The notes below the pieces were generated by a model. That model saw nothing but the letters and a program-made list of their open reading frames with translations, made no database searches and was not told the DNA's origin. 64,000 nucleotides of DNA, from the NCBI GenBank assembly GCA_013178165.1, contig JABLXG010000001.1, forward strand, positions 408,959-472,958, written 5' to 3'. Source of the DNA: Anaerolineae bacterium (lineage in GTDB: Bacteria > Chloroflexota > Anaerolineae > Aggregatilineales > Ch27). Positions 1 to 7,820 of the stretch are shown piece by piece; the stretch's first letter is position 1, and every line of letters begins with the position of its first letter. A program made the position numbers and the translations under genes.

Positions 1-22
1 CCCCCAATTATGCGGGGGAGGA

Positions 23-766
23 TCAACGGCGACAGCGCCAGACGATCACGGCGCCTCCCGCGCCCAGCAACGCCCACCATACCGCCCCCGCTGCCGCGCC
101 GAGCGGCCCGAACAGGGCTGCGCCGCTGACGGCTACCGCCACCCACAGCAACCCGCCGAAAAACCACCCGACCTGCCCACTCAGGAACATCCCGCCGACC
201 AGCGCGGCGGCAGCCAGTCCGTGCAGAATCCGCCCCAGTGCTCCGACCGCTTCCAGCAGCGGCTGGTCGGGCGGTGTGGCGAAGTAGATGTCCAGCGCCG
301 CCTGACGAGCGGCAGTTTCCGCCGGGGAAAGCCGCCAATCTTCCGGCGGCGTCCCGGCCAGTTGCAGGTTGGCGGCAAGCACCAGCGCGGCCAGGGCGGC
401 CCGCATGGCGATCCCCGCCCCCCCATAGCCGACACCGATCATCAGCACCTGCGGGGTCGTCCGCGCGTTGCGCGCCAGCCAGGCAAAGGCCGCCGTCAGC
501 AGCAGGGCCGCCGCCAGGCCAGAAGCGAAGCCGCTGACTCCGGCGAAAACCGGGAGGGTGAAGGCATCCGGCACAGCGGCCAGAGCGAAGATCACACTGC
601 TCTGCAGCGGCGCCGCCAGCAGTTCCATGATCAGCCCGGCGATCGCGCCCGGCAGGATCAGCGCCCAGGAGATGCCCCACCGCCGCCGGATCAGGATGGC
701 CAGCAGCAGGGGCGCCAATAGCCCGGCCAGGACTTGCGCCAGCGTGGCGACGATCATCGGTAACAT
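23..766 (-). CDS. Polytopic membrane protein, possibly a divergent YhfC-like protein
   Basis: The 247-aa protein is almost entirely hydrophobic, with about seven predicted membrane segments and one polar loop near residues 140-165. The ATG follows GGAGCAGGTGA at good spacing. It starts 12 bases after the stop of the glycosyltransferase gene, so the two are probably cotranscribed. The segment GVGYGG, preceded by a long helix pair, resembles the layout of YhfC-type intramembrane protease-like proteins. The glutamates expected in that family at the two conserved helices are not visible, so enzymatic activity is doubtful. Function is unassigned and the family link is weak inference. Confidence 0.6.
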   Translation of the reverse strand: MLPMIVATLAQVLAGLLAPLLLAILIRRRWGISWALILPGAIAGLIMELLAAPLQSSVIFALAAVPDAFTLPVFAGVSGFASGLAAALLLTAAFAWLARNARTTPQVLMIGVGYGGAGIAMRAALAALVLAANLQLAGTPPEDWRLSPAETAARQAALDIYFATPPDQPLLEAVGALGRILHGLAAAALVGGMFLSGQVGWFFGGLLWVAVAVSGAALFGPLGAAAGAVWWALLGAGGAVIVWRCRR

Positions 767-778
767 TCACCTGCTCCA

Positions 779-2602
779 CTACGGCCACTCGAACGTCCCA
801 ACCGTATACCAGGGCTCGCCCTGGGTGGTCGGGATTTTGACTCCATCCGCCCAGTAGTACGTCTGTACGCCGATGCTGTATACGCCCGGCGGCAGGTCAG
901 CCGGCTGGAGTGGGTGCGGATCGTAGATCAGGTCGCCCGGCAACCAGGTGGTGGTGGGCCGTGTCCCCCGCGCCGGGAAGGTGTCATCCTGGGCAATCAG
1001 CCGCCCGCTGCTATCCAGCGCAAAGGCCGATGTGGTGTAGTCGCGGTCGACCGGCGCGCCAACCGACCACCACAGGTCAACCCGTCCGGCCTCCGGGTAG
1101 ACCTCCGCCCGGCGCAGGATGAGGCCCGATTCATAGACGGCCAGCGGTTCCCCCTCCAGCCGGCGGTCGTAGCGGTGAACGTTGAGGGCGTTGCCCACGT
1201 GGTCGGTAGTCAGGGCGAAGCTCCGCTGGAAGCCATGCTGCTCCAGCTGGTTGAAGATGTCGTGATTCTCACCCCAGGCCACCACCCAGATCGTCTGCCG
1301 GACCGGGGCAGCCAGGAAAGCAGTCAGTTCGTTGTGGTACATAGCCGGGTCGGTCGCCTCCCGCCACATCCGCAGGGAGCGCACGCTCTCCGGCGGCAGG
1401 GCGCGCTCCAGGTAGTAGCCGACGCTGTAATCGTCGTTGTGGACCTCCAGGAGGACTGGCTCGCCGGGCCGCGCGTAGGCCAGTACGTTGGCGGCCACGC
1501 GATCCCAGGGCGGCTTGGGCCAGTAGAAATCGACCGTGGTCACACTGTAAACCAGCAGGACGGCCAGCAGCAGGCCCCGTCCCGGCTGGTGCAGGTTGCC
1601 CAGGCCGCGCGCCGTCAGCAGGACGATGGCCGGGGTCGCCAGGATCGCCCAGCGCGGCGAGAAGAATGGGCGGAACAGCCCGATCAGGCCGATGATGGCG
1701 AAGGGCAGCGCCGCCCAGCCCAGTAGCAGGAAGCCGTTCCCATCCGGTCGCCAGTGCAGACGTGGCGCACCATCGGCGCCATAGGTCACGGCGGCCAGTC
1801 CCAGCAGCATCAGGCCGATGATGAGCGGCCATTGTTGGGTGAAATACAGGTGCAACATCTCTGTCCATGCGGTGGCGCTCAGCGGCTCTGGCAGGAACAG
1901 CAGGTTGGGCGTCAACACCTGATCCAGGAAGCCGGTGAAGAACCAGGGCAGGAAGGTCACGCCTGCCGCTGCCAGTGAGCCGAGAGCCTGCTGGCGCTCC
2001 CGTCCGCGCAGGTAAAGCAGGGCGTGCAGCCCTTCCGCTACCAGCAGCAGCCCGCCCAGATAGAATGTGTACAGGTTGGCGCTATTGGCTGCGATCCAGG
2101 CTATCCGGCGTCCCCGCGTCGGCCTCGTCACCCAGCGGGCATAGGCCAGGACGCTGATCACCAGGATCAGCTTGTGGAAGGCATAGTTGCGCACTTCCTG
2201 GGCCATCGCAATGTCGGGGTCGGAAAGGGCGAAGAGCAGCGCAGCCAGCAGCGCGATCTGACGGCGGGGCAACACCGCACCCGCCGGGGCCATCCGCCGG
2301 GCCAGCAGGTAGACCAGCGGCACGGTCAGCACGCTGCACAGCGCGGAAAAGTAGCGCATGGCCAGCAGCGAGTCGCCAGTGACGGCCATCCACCCGCCCA
2401 GAGTGTAGTAATACAGCGGTGGGTGCATATCGTCCAGCGCCGCACCCAACGGACCAAGGCGGGTCATCACGTAGTGGGTGTAACCCTCGTCCAGCCATAT
2501 ACCCTGTTGCATCAGGTGATAGAGGCGGGCGAAGGCCGCCAGCAGCAGGACGGCAACCAGCAGTGCCAGACGTCTGTTTAAGCGATCGATCTGGAGGGTC
2601 AT
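779..2602 (-). CDS. GT39/ArnT-like polyprenyl-linked sugar glycosyltransferase
   Basis: A 607-aa integral membrane protein. Helix 1 (residues ~12-30) is followed by WLDEGYTHY and DDMHPPLYY, the acidic first-loop motif of GT-C fold (GT39/PMT/ArnT-type) glycosyltransferases that use lipid-phosphate sugars. About ten more membrane segments follow to residue ~365. The C-terminal ~240 residues are soluble and contain an Ig-like stretch. Donor and acceptor cannot be told from sequence. A GGGGA ribosome site precedes the ATG. It is the first gene of a probable two-gene unit with the downstream membrane protein. The role is likely cell-surface glycosylation (family knowledge). Confidence 0.8.
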   Translation of the reverse strand: MTLQIDRLNRRLALLVAVLLLAAFARLYHLMQQGIWLDEGYTHYVMTRLGPLGAALDDMHPPLYYYTLGGWMAVTGDSLLAMRYFSALCSVLTVPLVYLLARRMAPAGAVLPRRQIALLAALLFALSDPDIAMAQEVRNYAFHKLILVISVLAYARWVTRPTRGRRIAWIAANSANLYTFYLGGLLLVAEGLHALLYLRGRERQQALGSLAAAGVTFLPWFFTGFLDQVLTPNLLFLPEPLSATAWTEMLHLYFTQQWPLIIGLMLLGLAAVTYGADGAPRLHWRPDGNGFLLLGWAALPFAIIGLIGLFRPFFSPRWAILATPAIVLLTARGLGNLHQPGRGLLLAVLLVYSVTTVDFYWPKPPWDRVAANVLAYARPGEPVLLEVHNDDYSVGYYLERALPPESVRSLRMWREATDPAMYHNELTAFLAAPVRQTIWVVAWGENHDIFNQLEQHGFQRSFALTTDHVGNALNVHRYDRRLEGEPLAVYESGLILRRAEVYPEAGRVDLWWSVGAPVDRDYTTSAFALDSSGRLIAQDDTFPARGTRPTTTWLPGDLIYDPHPLQPADLPPGVYSIGVQTYYWADGVKIPTTQGEPWYTVGTFEWP

Positions 2603-2751
2603 CGGTTATCCCCTGAGGTGTCCGCAAGGCAAGCCTAACGCTTTCTGGCCTGGAGCGCCAGCAGGGGGTGATATAGTCGACGCAAGGGTGGCCGGCGAGC
2701 GGACTTATGCTGCGCTGCCTCAGCGTCACGCTGGTTCTGGCGATCAGGTTG

Positions 2752-3531
2752 TCAGGAGGTTCGCCACGCTTCCACCAGCGGCAGCAAATCGGCCAGGCGG
2801 GTCACCGTGGCGTCCGGCGTGATGGGCAGGCCGCCGGAAGGTGGAGCCTCCCACTCGGCGCTTTTCAGCAGCACGCCACGCAGACCGGCCTGCTGCGCCC
2901 CGTACACGTCAAAGTACGGATGATCACCCACAAAGGCGGCTTCTTGCGGCTGTAGCCCCAGCGCTTCCAGCGTCATCTGGAAGACCTGCCGGGCAGGCTT
3001 CCACGCGCCAACATCAGCGGAGAAGAAGGCACAATCCAGGTACTCGGCCAGCCCCCAGCGGGCCAGGTCCTCCAGGTGGAAGGCGCCCGGCCAGACGGTG
3101 TTGCTGAACAAACCCAGCCGCAACCCCTGCGCCCGTAGCGCGGCCAGAGTCTCCGCCGCGCCGGGCAGGGGCCGGACGAGCGCCTGCGCCGGGGCCACAT
3201 ATGCGGCCACCGCACTGTCGATCAGGCCGTCGTTGGCGGCGTTTTCCGGCAGACCCCAGCTCAGCAACACCTCGCGCAGGATCGGGCCAAGCTGCGGGTT
3301 GACCGGTTTCCCCTCCGCGATCATCCGCCACTGGCGCTCCATCGCGGTGAAGGCGCTCTGGCGGGCTTCCTCAGCGGGTGGGGCGGGATACCCACGCTCC
3401 AGCAGGAAGGCCCGCAGCGCATCAGCGCCCAGGTCTTCCATTGCCCGCCAGCCCTCACCGGCGCTGGGGGCGGGGGGATGATAATCCAGCAGCGTCCCTC
3501 CCATATCGAAGATCACGCCACGCAGTGCCAT
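2752..3531 (-). CDS. HAD-superfamily hydrolase, subfamily IA
   Basis: A 259-aa soluble phosphatase-like protein. Motif I is FDMGGTLLD, in which the second aspartate of the usual DxDGT is replaced by glycine, a common variant. Motif II is the Ser in LFSNT, motif III the Lys in GAWKPARQ, and motif IV is VGDHPYFD. The helical cap lies between motifs I and II (residues ~20-120). It probably dephosphorylates a small phosphorylated metabolite; the substrate is unknown. The start ATG has a GAGGGG ribosome site. It is transcribed away from the phosphatase gene at 3680, from the spacer 3532-3679. Confidence 0.88.
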   Translation of the reverse strand: MALRGVIFDMGGTLLDYHPPAPSAGEGWRAMEDLGADALRAFLLERGYPAPPAEEARQSAFTAMERQWRMIAEGKPVNPQLGPILREVLLSWGLPENAANDGLIDSAVAAYVAPAQALVRPLPGAAETLAALRAQGLRLGLFSNTVWPGAFHLEDLARWGLAEYLDCAFFSADVGAWKPARQVFQMTLEALGLQPQEAAFVGDHPYFDVYGAQQAGLRGVLLKSAEWEAPPSGGLPITPDATVTRLADLLPLVEAWRTS

Positions 3532-3597
3532 CGTTGCCCCTCTTTCTGGTGATGACGGTCAGAGAACATATCATACCACGATGGTAGAGATTGTAGC

Positions 3598-3626
3598 TGT
3601 GGCTATCCATGCCGGGAAGGTATAAT
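3598..3626 (+). promoter_or_regulatory. Possible sigma-70 promoter for the GAF-SpoIIE gene
   Basis: A perfect TATAAT at 3621-3626 lies 53 bases before the ATG at 3680. The hexamer 17 bases upstream is poor (TGTGGC), so the call rests on the -10 element in an otherwise GC-rich spacer. Confidence 0.35.
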
Positions 3627-3679
3627 CCCGGCGCAGACCGGCGGCTTTTGCCGCGGGCAGAAAAGAGAGCGCCTTTCAC

Positions 3680-4969
3680 ATGGCTGAACACAATTCTGCT
3701 TCATCCGCCGCTTCGATGGCGGAGCGCCTGGCTACGCTGGCAGAGATCAACCAGGCGATCAACGCCAGCCTGGACCTTGATGTCATGATGGATGCCGTGC
3801 TGGATAAGGTGATTGAGGTTGTCAAGGCACAGCGCGGCTTTCTGATGCTGCGCGACGATTCCGGGCAACTGCATGTCCGGGTGGCGCGTGGCCTGAACAG
3901 GGAAGATCTGCTCTCGGCGGATTTCCAGTACAGCACGACCATTGTCAATCAGGTTGTGCGCACGAACGCTCCCCTGCTGACCAGCAACGCTGAGCATGAT
4001 CCGCGCTTTGAGCGGGGTGAGAGCATCATCGCCCTGGGCCTGCGCTCGATCATGTGTGCGCCGTTGCTGGTCAAGAACCGCCTGATCGGACTGGTGTATG
4101 TGGATAACACCCTGCGCACCGGGGTCTTTCAGCAGAGCGATCTCGATCTGTTGACGGCCTTCGCCGGGATGGCCGCCATCGCCCTGGAAAACGCCCGGCT
4201 GCACCGGCTGGAGGTAGAGAGCACCCGGCTGGAACGCGAGTTGAGCATCGCCTATGACATTCAGCGCAGTATGCTGCCGCGCCGCCTGCCGGACTTTCCT
4301 GGCTATGAGATCGCCGCGACCTGGCACAGTGCGCGGGAAGTCGCCGGCGACTTCTACGACGCTTTTCTGCTGGATGGCGATCAGCTGGGAGTGGTGATCG
4401 CTGACGTGGCCGATAAGGGCGTTGGCGCAGCGTTGTTCATGGCTGTAGCCCGCAGCCTGATCCGGGGCATCGCTGCTGTTGCCCGCTTCCCGCTGGATAC
4501 CATCCACCAGGCCAACCGGCTGATGATGCTGGAAGGCAACAACAGCGGTATGTTCGTGACGGCCTACTACACGGTGTTTGAGCGCGACGGCCGGGCGGTA
4601 GGCGTCAACGCCGGGCATAACCGGCCGCTGCTTTACCGCCATCGCACGGCAGAGATCACCTGGCTGCCCCGGGGTGGGCGGGCGATGGGCTGGTTCGACC
4701 AGCTTCCTCTGAGCCCCCATCCTATTGAACTGGAGCCGGGCGACGTGCTAGTCTATTACACAGATGGCCTGACCGACGCGGAGAACGAGCAGGGTCTGTT
4801 CTTCGGGGAACGCCACCTGGCCGAGATCGTGCGCGAGGAAGCCCGCCGGGGGCGCTCCGCGCTGGAAATCCTCGATCGCATCAGCGCCGTGGTGCAGGCG
4901 TTTGTCGGGCAGGCGCCGCCCTTTGACGACCTGACGATGATTGTGGTGAAGTATTGTGGAGAAGCGTGA
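3680..4969 (+). CDS. GAF-domain PP2C/SpoIIE-type serine phosphatase (RsbU-like)
   Basis: 429 aa. A GAF sensor domain fills residues ~12-180 (VKAQRGFLMLRDD, LGLRSIMCAPLLVKNRLIGLV). A short coiled linker carries IAYDIQRSMLPRRLPDFPG, the signature that opens RsbU/SpoIIE phosphatase domains. Metal-binding motifs follow: GDFYDAF, IADVADKGVGAALFM, NAGHNRPLL, YTDGLTDAEN and FDDLTMIVV. Such proteins dephosphorylate anti-sigma-factor antagonists or similar phosphoserine partners (family knowledge). No STAS or RsbW partner is in the window. The stop codon overlaps the start of the next gene by one base, which indicates translational coupling with the AmaP-like protein. Confidence 0.9.
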   Translation: MAEHNSASSAASMAERLATLAEINQAINASLDLDVMMDAVLDKVIEVVKAQRGFLMLRDDSGQLHVRVARGLNREDLLSADFQYSTTIVNQVVRTNAPLLTSNAEHDPRFERGESIIALGLRSIMCAPLLVKNRLIGLVYVDNTLRTGVFQQSDLDLLTAFAGMAAIALENARLHRLEVESTRLERELSIAYDIQRSMLPRRLPDFPGYEIAATWHSAREVAGDFYDAFLLDGDQLGVVIADVADKGVGAALFMAVARSLIRGIAAVARFPLDTIHQANRLMMLEGNNSGMFVTAYYTVFERDGRAVGVNAGHNRPLLYRHRTAEITWLPRGGRAMGWFDQLPLSPHPIELEPGDVLVYYTDGLTDAENEQGLFFGERHLAEIVREEARRGRSALEILDRISAVVQAFVGQAPPFDDLTMIVVKYCGEA

Positions 4970-5733
4970 TGAGGAACTTTATCAAGCGTCTGGCGGCTAT
5001 GCTGGCGGTGATTGTCCTGCTGATCGGGGTTACGGCGCTGCTGGCCGCTCCCCGGCTGGTGATCGATCTGGCCGGTCGTGTGGAGACCGCCCCGGCGGGG
5101 ACGCGCACCGCCCTGATTGTGGCCGCCGTCCTGATCGATTTGCTGCTGGTGGCCATTCTGGTTCGCCTGTTGCGCCCGCCGCGCAAGGATGGGTTAGTCG
5201 TCCGGGCGCGCGGGGCCAGGGCCGAAGTCAGCGTTGACTCCGTTCAGCGCCAGATCAACACGCGCATCGCCCAGGTGTCTGACGTGCTGGCTGTGCAGAC
5301 CGGTGTGGAAGTAACGCAGGAAGGCGCGGCCAGGGTGGAGATGAACGTCCGCACCCGCCCGGATATTGTCATCCCGGAGAAGCAAAAAGAACTGGGCCGC
5401 GTGTTGCGCCAGCTCATTGAAAAGCAGATGGGCCTGCGGCTGGCCGGTGATCCGATCATCCACATTGCTCTGGCGACGGACGAATTCGACACGGCTGACC
5501 GGGTGACCACCGTCGTCCAGCCGATTGCCGCGCCGGCGGAAGCCGCTTACGCCTCTCTGCCGGCCACTGCTTCGTACACCGAGGTGGCCGCTGAGCATGT
5601 CGAGCATCCAGCGCCGGCTGAACCCCCGCCAGCACCGCCCGTGCCTGTTGAAACGCCGGAGGAAGCGCCGCCTGCCCCGGAAGAGGACGAACCCTGGCGG
5701 GCCTTCCTGCTGGAAGATACCGACAGAGCCTGA
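4969..5733 (+). CDS. amaP: AmaP/Asp23-family alkaline-shock-like membrane protein
   Basis: 254 aa from the ATG that overlaps the upstream stop (TGATG), with GGAG just before it. Two membrane helices (~12-30 and ~45-68) are followed by an Asp23-type domain (residues ~75-165) containing GVEVTQEGAARVEMNVRTRP. The C-terminal ~90 residues are low-complexity, rich in Pro, Glu and Ala. AmaP anchors Asp23 oligomers to the membrane in Gram-positive bacteria (family knowledge). Coupling to a stress-type phosphatase suggests an envelope-stress role, which is inference. It converges on mobA with a 48-base spacer. Confidence 0.75.
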   Translation: MRNFIKRLAAMLAVIVLLIGVTALLAAPRLVIDLAGRVETAPAGTRTALIVAAVLIDLLLVAILVRLLRPPRKDGLVVRARGARAEVSVDSVQRQINTRIAQVSDVLAVQTGVEVTQEGAARVEMNVRTRPDIVIPEKQKELGRVLRQLIEKQMGLRLAGDPIIHIALATDEFDTADRVTTVVQPIAAPAEAAYASLPATASYTEVAAEHVEHPAPAEPPPAPPVPVETPEEAPPAPEEDEPWRAFLLEDTDRA

Positions 5734-5781
5734 CCCGTAGAGGCCTGGCCATTGACGCCGGGTCTCTGCTTTTCAGGTGGC

Positions 5782-6390
5782 TCAGGTGGCAGGGGAATCG
5801 TCAGCCGTTGCAGCCTGCAGGCGGGCCAGTTCTTCCGGCGTGTTGACGTTGACGAAGGAACGCAACGCCGGATCGAAGCGGCGCACTTCGTCTTCTTCCA
5901 CAAAACGCAACCGCACCTGGCCGTAAAAGCTGATCGCCTTCAGCTGGTCCTGTTCCAGCTTCTCGCGGATGGCTCCCAGGCAGCCCTTGCTGTAGACGGC
6001 GTGCAGCGCTTCCGGGAAGCCGTCCAGGCGCGGTACAATCGCGTCATAACCGGCCCGCAGGCTGATCAGGTGGGCCAGCAGCGCCGGGTTGAGGAACGGC
6101 ATGTCGCAGGCCACGCACAGCGTGTAGAGGGTCTGGCTGCAGGAGATCGCCGTGTAGAGTCCGCCCAGCGAGCCTTTCCCCGCCAGCAGATCGCCGTACA
6201 TCGGCAGCCCCAGCGGCGCGTAGGCTGCCGGACGGTTGGTGATCAGGATGGTGGGGAGGCCCAGGCTGCCCACGCGCTCCAGCACATGCTGGATCAGGGT
6301 TTTGCCCAGCAGCGGCACAAAGCTTTTGTCTGTCCCCATCCGGCTGGATTTGCCTCCGGCCAGGATGGCGACTGTCACAGCGTCTTCCAT
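5782..6390 (-). CDS. mobA: Molybdenum cofactor guanylyltransferase MobA
   Basis: 202 aa. It transfers GMP from GTP to Mo-molybdopterin to give the bis-MGD cofactor. The N-terminal nucleotide-binding signature is ILAGGKSSRMGTDK. CDMPFL carries the metal-binding aspartate region, and FVNVNTPEELARL is the usual C-terminal motif. The start at 6390 was chosen over upstream in-frame codons because AGGAG lies six bases before it and the protein then begins just ahead of the LAGG motif, as in the family. It is divergent from moeA, with which it forms a cofactor-maturation block. Confidence 0.93.
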   Translation of the reverse strand: MEDAVTVAILAGGKSSRMGTDKSFVPLLGKTLIQHVLERVGSLGLPTILITNRPAAYAPLGLPMYGDLLAGKGSLGGLYTAISCSQTLYTLCVACDMPFLNPALLAHLISLRAGYDAIVPRLDGFPEALHAVYSKGCLGAIREKLEQDQLKAISFYGQVRLRFVEEDEVRRFDPALRSFVNVNTPEELARLQAATADDSPAT

Positions 6391-6428
6391 GGGGCAACTC
6401 CTGCGACCTCTTCGCCGGGGCGCAATCG

Positions 6429-6464
6429 ATTGTAACGCGGGGGTGCGCTCCGGGCACGTGCCCG
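6429..6464. promoter_or_regulatory. mobA/moeA divergent control region with 14-bp palindrome
   Basis: CGGGCACGTGCCCG at 6451-6464 is a perfect 14-bp palindrome in the spacer between divergent mobA and moeA. On the minus strand a TACAAT -10 candidate (6434-6429) lies 17 bases downstream of a hexamer inside the palindrome, so a protein bound there would cover the mobA -35 region. The identity of any regulator is unknown. Confidence 0.4.
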
Positions 6465-6517
6465 TGTGAGGTACCTGCTGTGGACGACCGCCCCGGCGCA
6501 ATCTCCAGGAGTTGTCG

Positions 6518-7786
6518 ATGGCTGAGTTCTTCAACGTCCTTTCCCCTGCCGAAGCCCTGGCTCGCTGGCTGGCCGAAGTCACCCACCGCACCGCCATGGT
6601 TGAAGCCGAGCTCTGGGCAGGGATGGCGTCTGGCGGCGTGCTGGCGGAAGACATCTGCAGCCCGGAGGATTTGCCTGCCTTCCGCCGGGCGACGGTGGAT
6701 GGCTACGCCGTCCGCGCTGCCGATACTTACGGTGCGGGCGAGGCGCTGCCGGCTTACCTGCGCGTTGTCGGCGAGTCACACATGGGGGAGCAACCGGCGT
6801 TCGCGGTCGGGCCGGGACAGGCTGCGTTGATCCATACCGGGGCGATGATCCCCGCAGGCGCGGACGCGGTAGTGATGGTGGAACACACCAGCCCGATCGC
6901 GACGGACGAGATCGAGGTACTCCGCCGCGTGGCCCCCGGCGAGAATGTCCTGCAGGTCGGGGAAGATGTGCACCGGGGGGAACCGGTGTTACCCGCCGGG
7001 GCGCGCCTGCGCCCGCCAGAGATCGGGGCACTGCTGGCGTTGGGCCTGGGCACACCGGCCCGCCCGATCCATCTGCGCGCCCGCCCGCGCGTGGCCATCT
7101 TCTCCACCGGCGACGAGATCGTCCCGCCGGGGGCCGCGCCTGCACCGGGACAGGTCCGCGACATCAACAGCTTCACCATTAGCGCGCTGGCGGCGGAGGC
7201 AGGGGCCGATGTTGAGCCTTGGGGGATCATCCCGGACGATCCCACGGCGCTGGAGATGGCCCTGCGTGCTGCGCTGGCCCCGCCCGCCGCCGCCGATCTG
7301 GCCGTGATCACGGCGGGCAGCAGCGTTAGCGCCCGCGACATGACCGCCGCGGTGATCAACCGCCTGGCGGCTGAACTGGGCGGGCCGGGCGTGCTGGTGC
7401 ACGGGGTAGCCATCAAACCTGGCAAGCCCACCATTCTGGCTGTTGTTGATGGGCGGCCGGTGCTCGGCCTGCCGGGCAACCCGGTCAGCGCGGTCGTCGC
7501 CTTCTGGCTGTTTGGTCTCCCGGCCATCGGCCACATACTGGGCGCGCGTCCACCCTCCCGGCCACGCCTGCGGGCCACGCTCACAGCCAACGTTCCGAGT
7601 GCTGCCGGGCGAGAGGACTATATCCCTGTTGTGTTGCATGAGAACGATGATACCATCAAGGCAGACCCGATCTTCGGCAAGAGCAACCTGATCTTCACCC
7701 TGGTGCGCGCCGACGGTCTGGCCAGGATTCCGCTGGACGCCACCGGTCTGCGGGCCGGTGATGCCGTTGACGTCTATCTGTTCTAA
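6518..7786 (+). CDS. moeA: Molybdopterin molybdenumtransferase MoeA
   Basis: 422 aa. It inserts molybdate into adenylylated molybdopterin. Domain order is MoeA N-terminal (VDGYAVRAADT near residue 60), the MoCF/MogA-like domain (IFSTGDEIV, DINSFTISA, ITAGSSVSARD, HGVAIKPGKPT, LPGNPVSAVVAF), then the small C-terminal domain ending DAVDVYLF. The ATG at 6518 has AGGAG six bases upstream. It is the first gene of a tight three-gene run with a histidine kinase and a second MoeA-type protein. Confidence 0.93.
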   Translation: MAEFFNVLSPAEALARWLAEVTHRTAMVEAELWAGMASGGVLAEDICSPEDLPAFRRATVDGYAVRAADTYGAGEALPAYLRVVGESHMGEQPAFAVGPGQAALIHTGAMIPAGADAVVMVEHTSPIATDEIEVLRRVAPGENVLQVGEDVHRGEPVLPAGARLRPPEIGALLALGLGTPARPIHLRARPRVAIFSTGDEIVPPGAAPAPGQVRDINSFTISALAAEAGADVEPWGIIPDDPTALEMALRAALAPPAAADLAVITAGSSVSARDMTAAVINRLAAELGGPGVLVHGVAIKPGKPTILAVVDGRPVLGLPGNPVSAVVAFWLFGLPAIGHILGARPPSRPRLRATLTANVPSAAGREDYIPVVLHENDDTIKADPIFGKSNLIFTLVRADGLARIPLDATGLRAGDAVDVYLF

Positions 7787-7820
7787 AAAGACCGCTGAAG
7801 GTTCGCGGAGTAAGGCCAGG

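Noticed and set aside
1..18. CCCCC/GGGGG inverted repeat at the window edge as a terminator
   Set aside because: It is cut by the window start and has no U-run on the visible side; too little sequence to judge.
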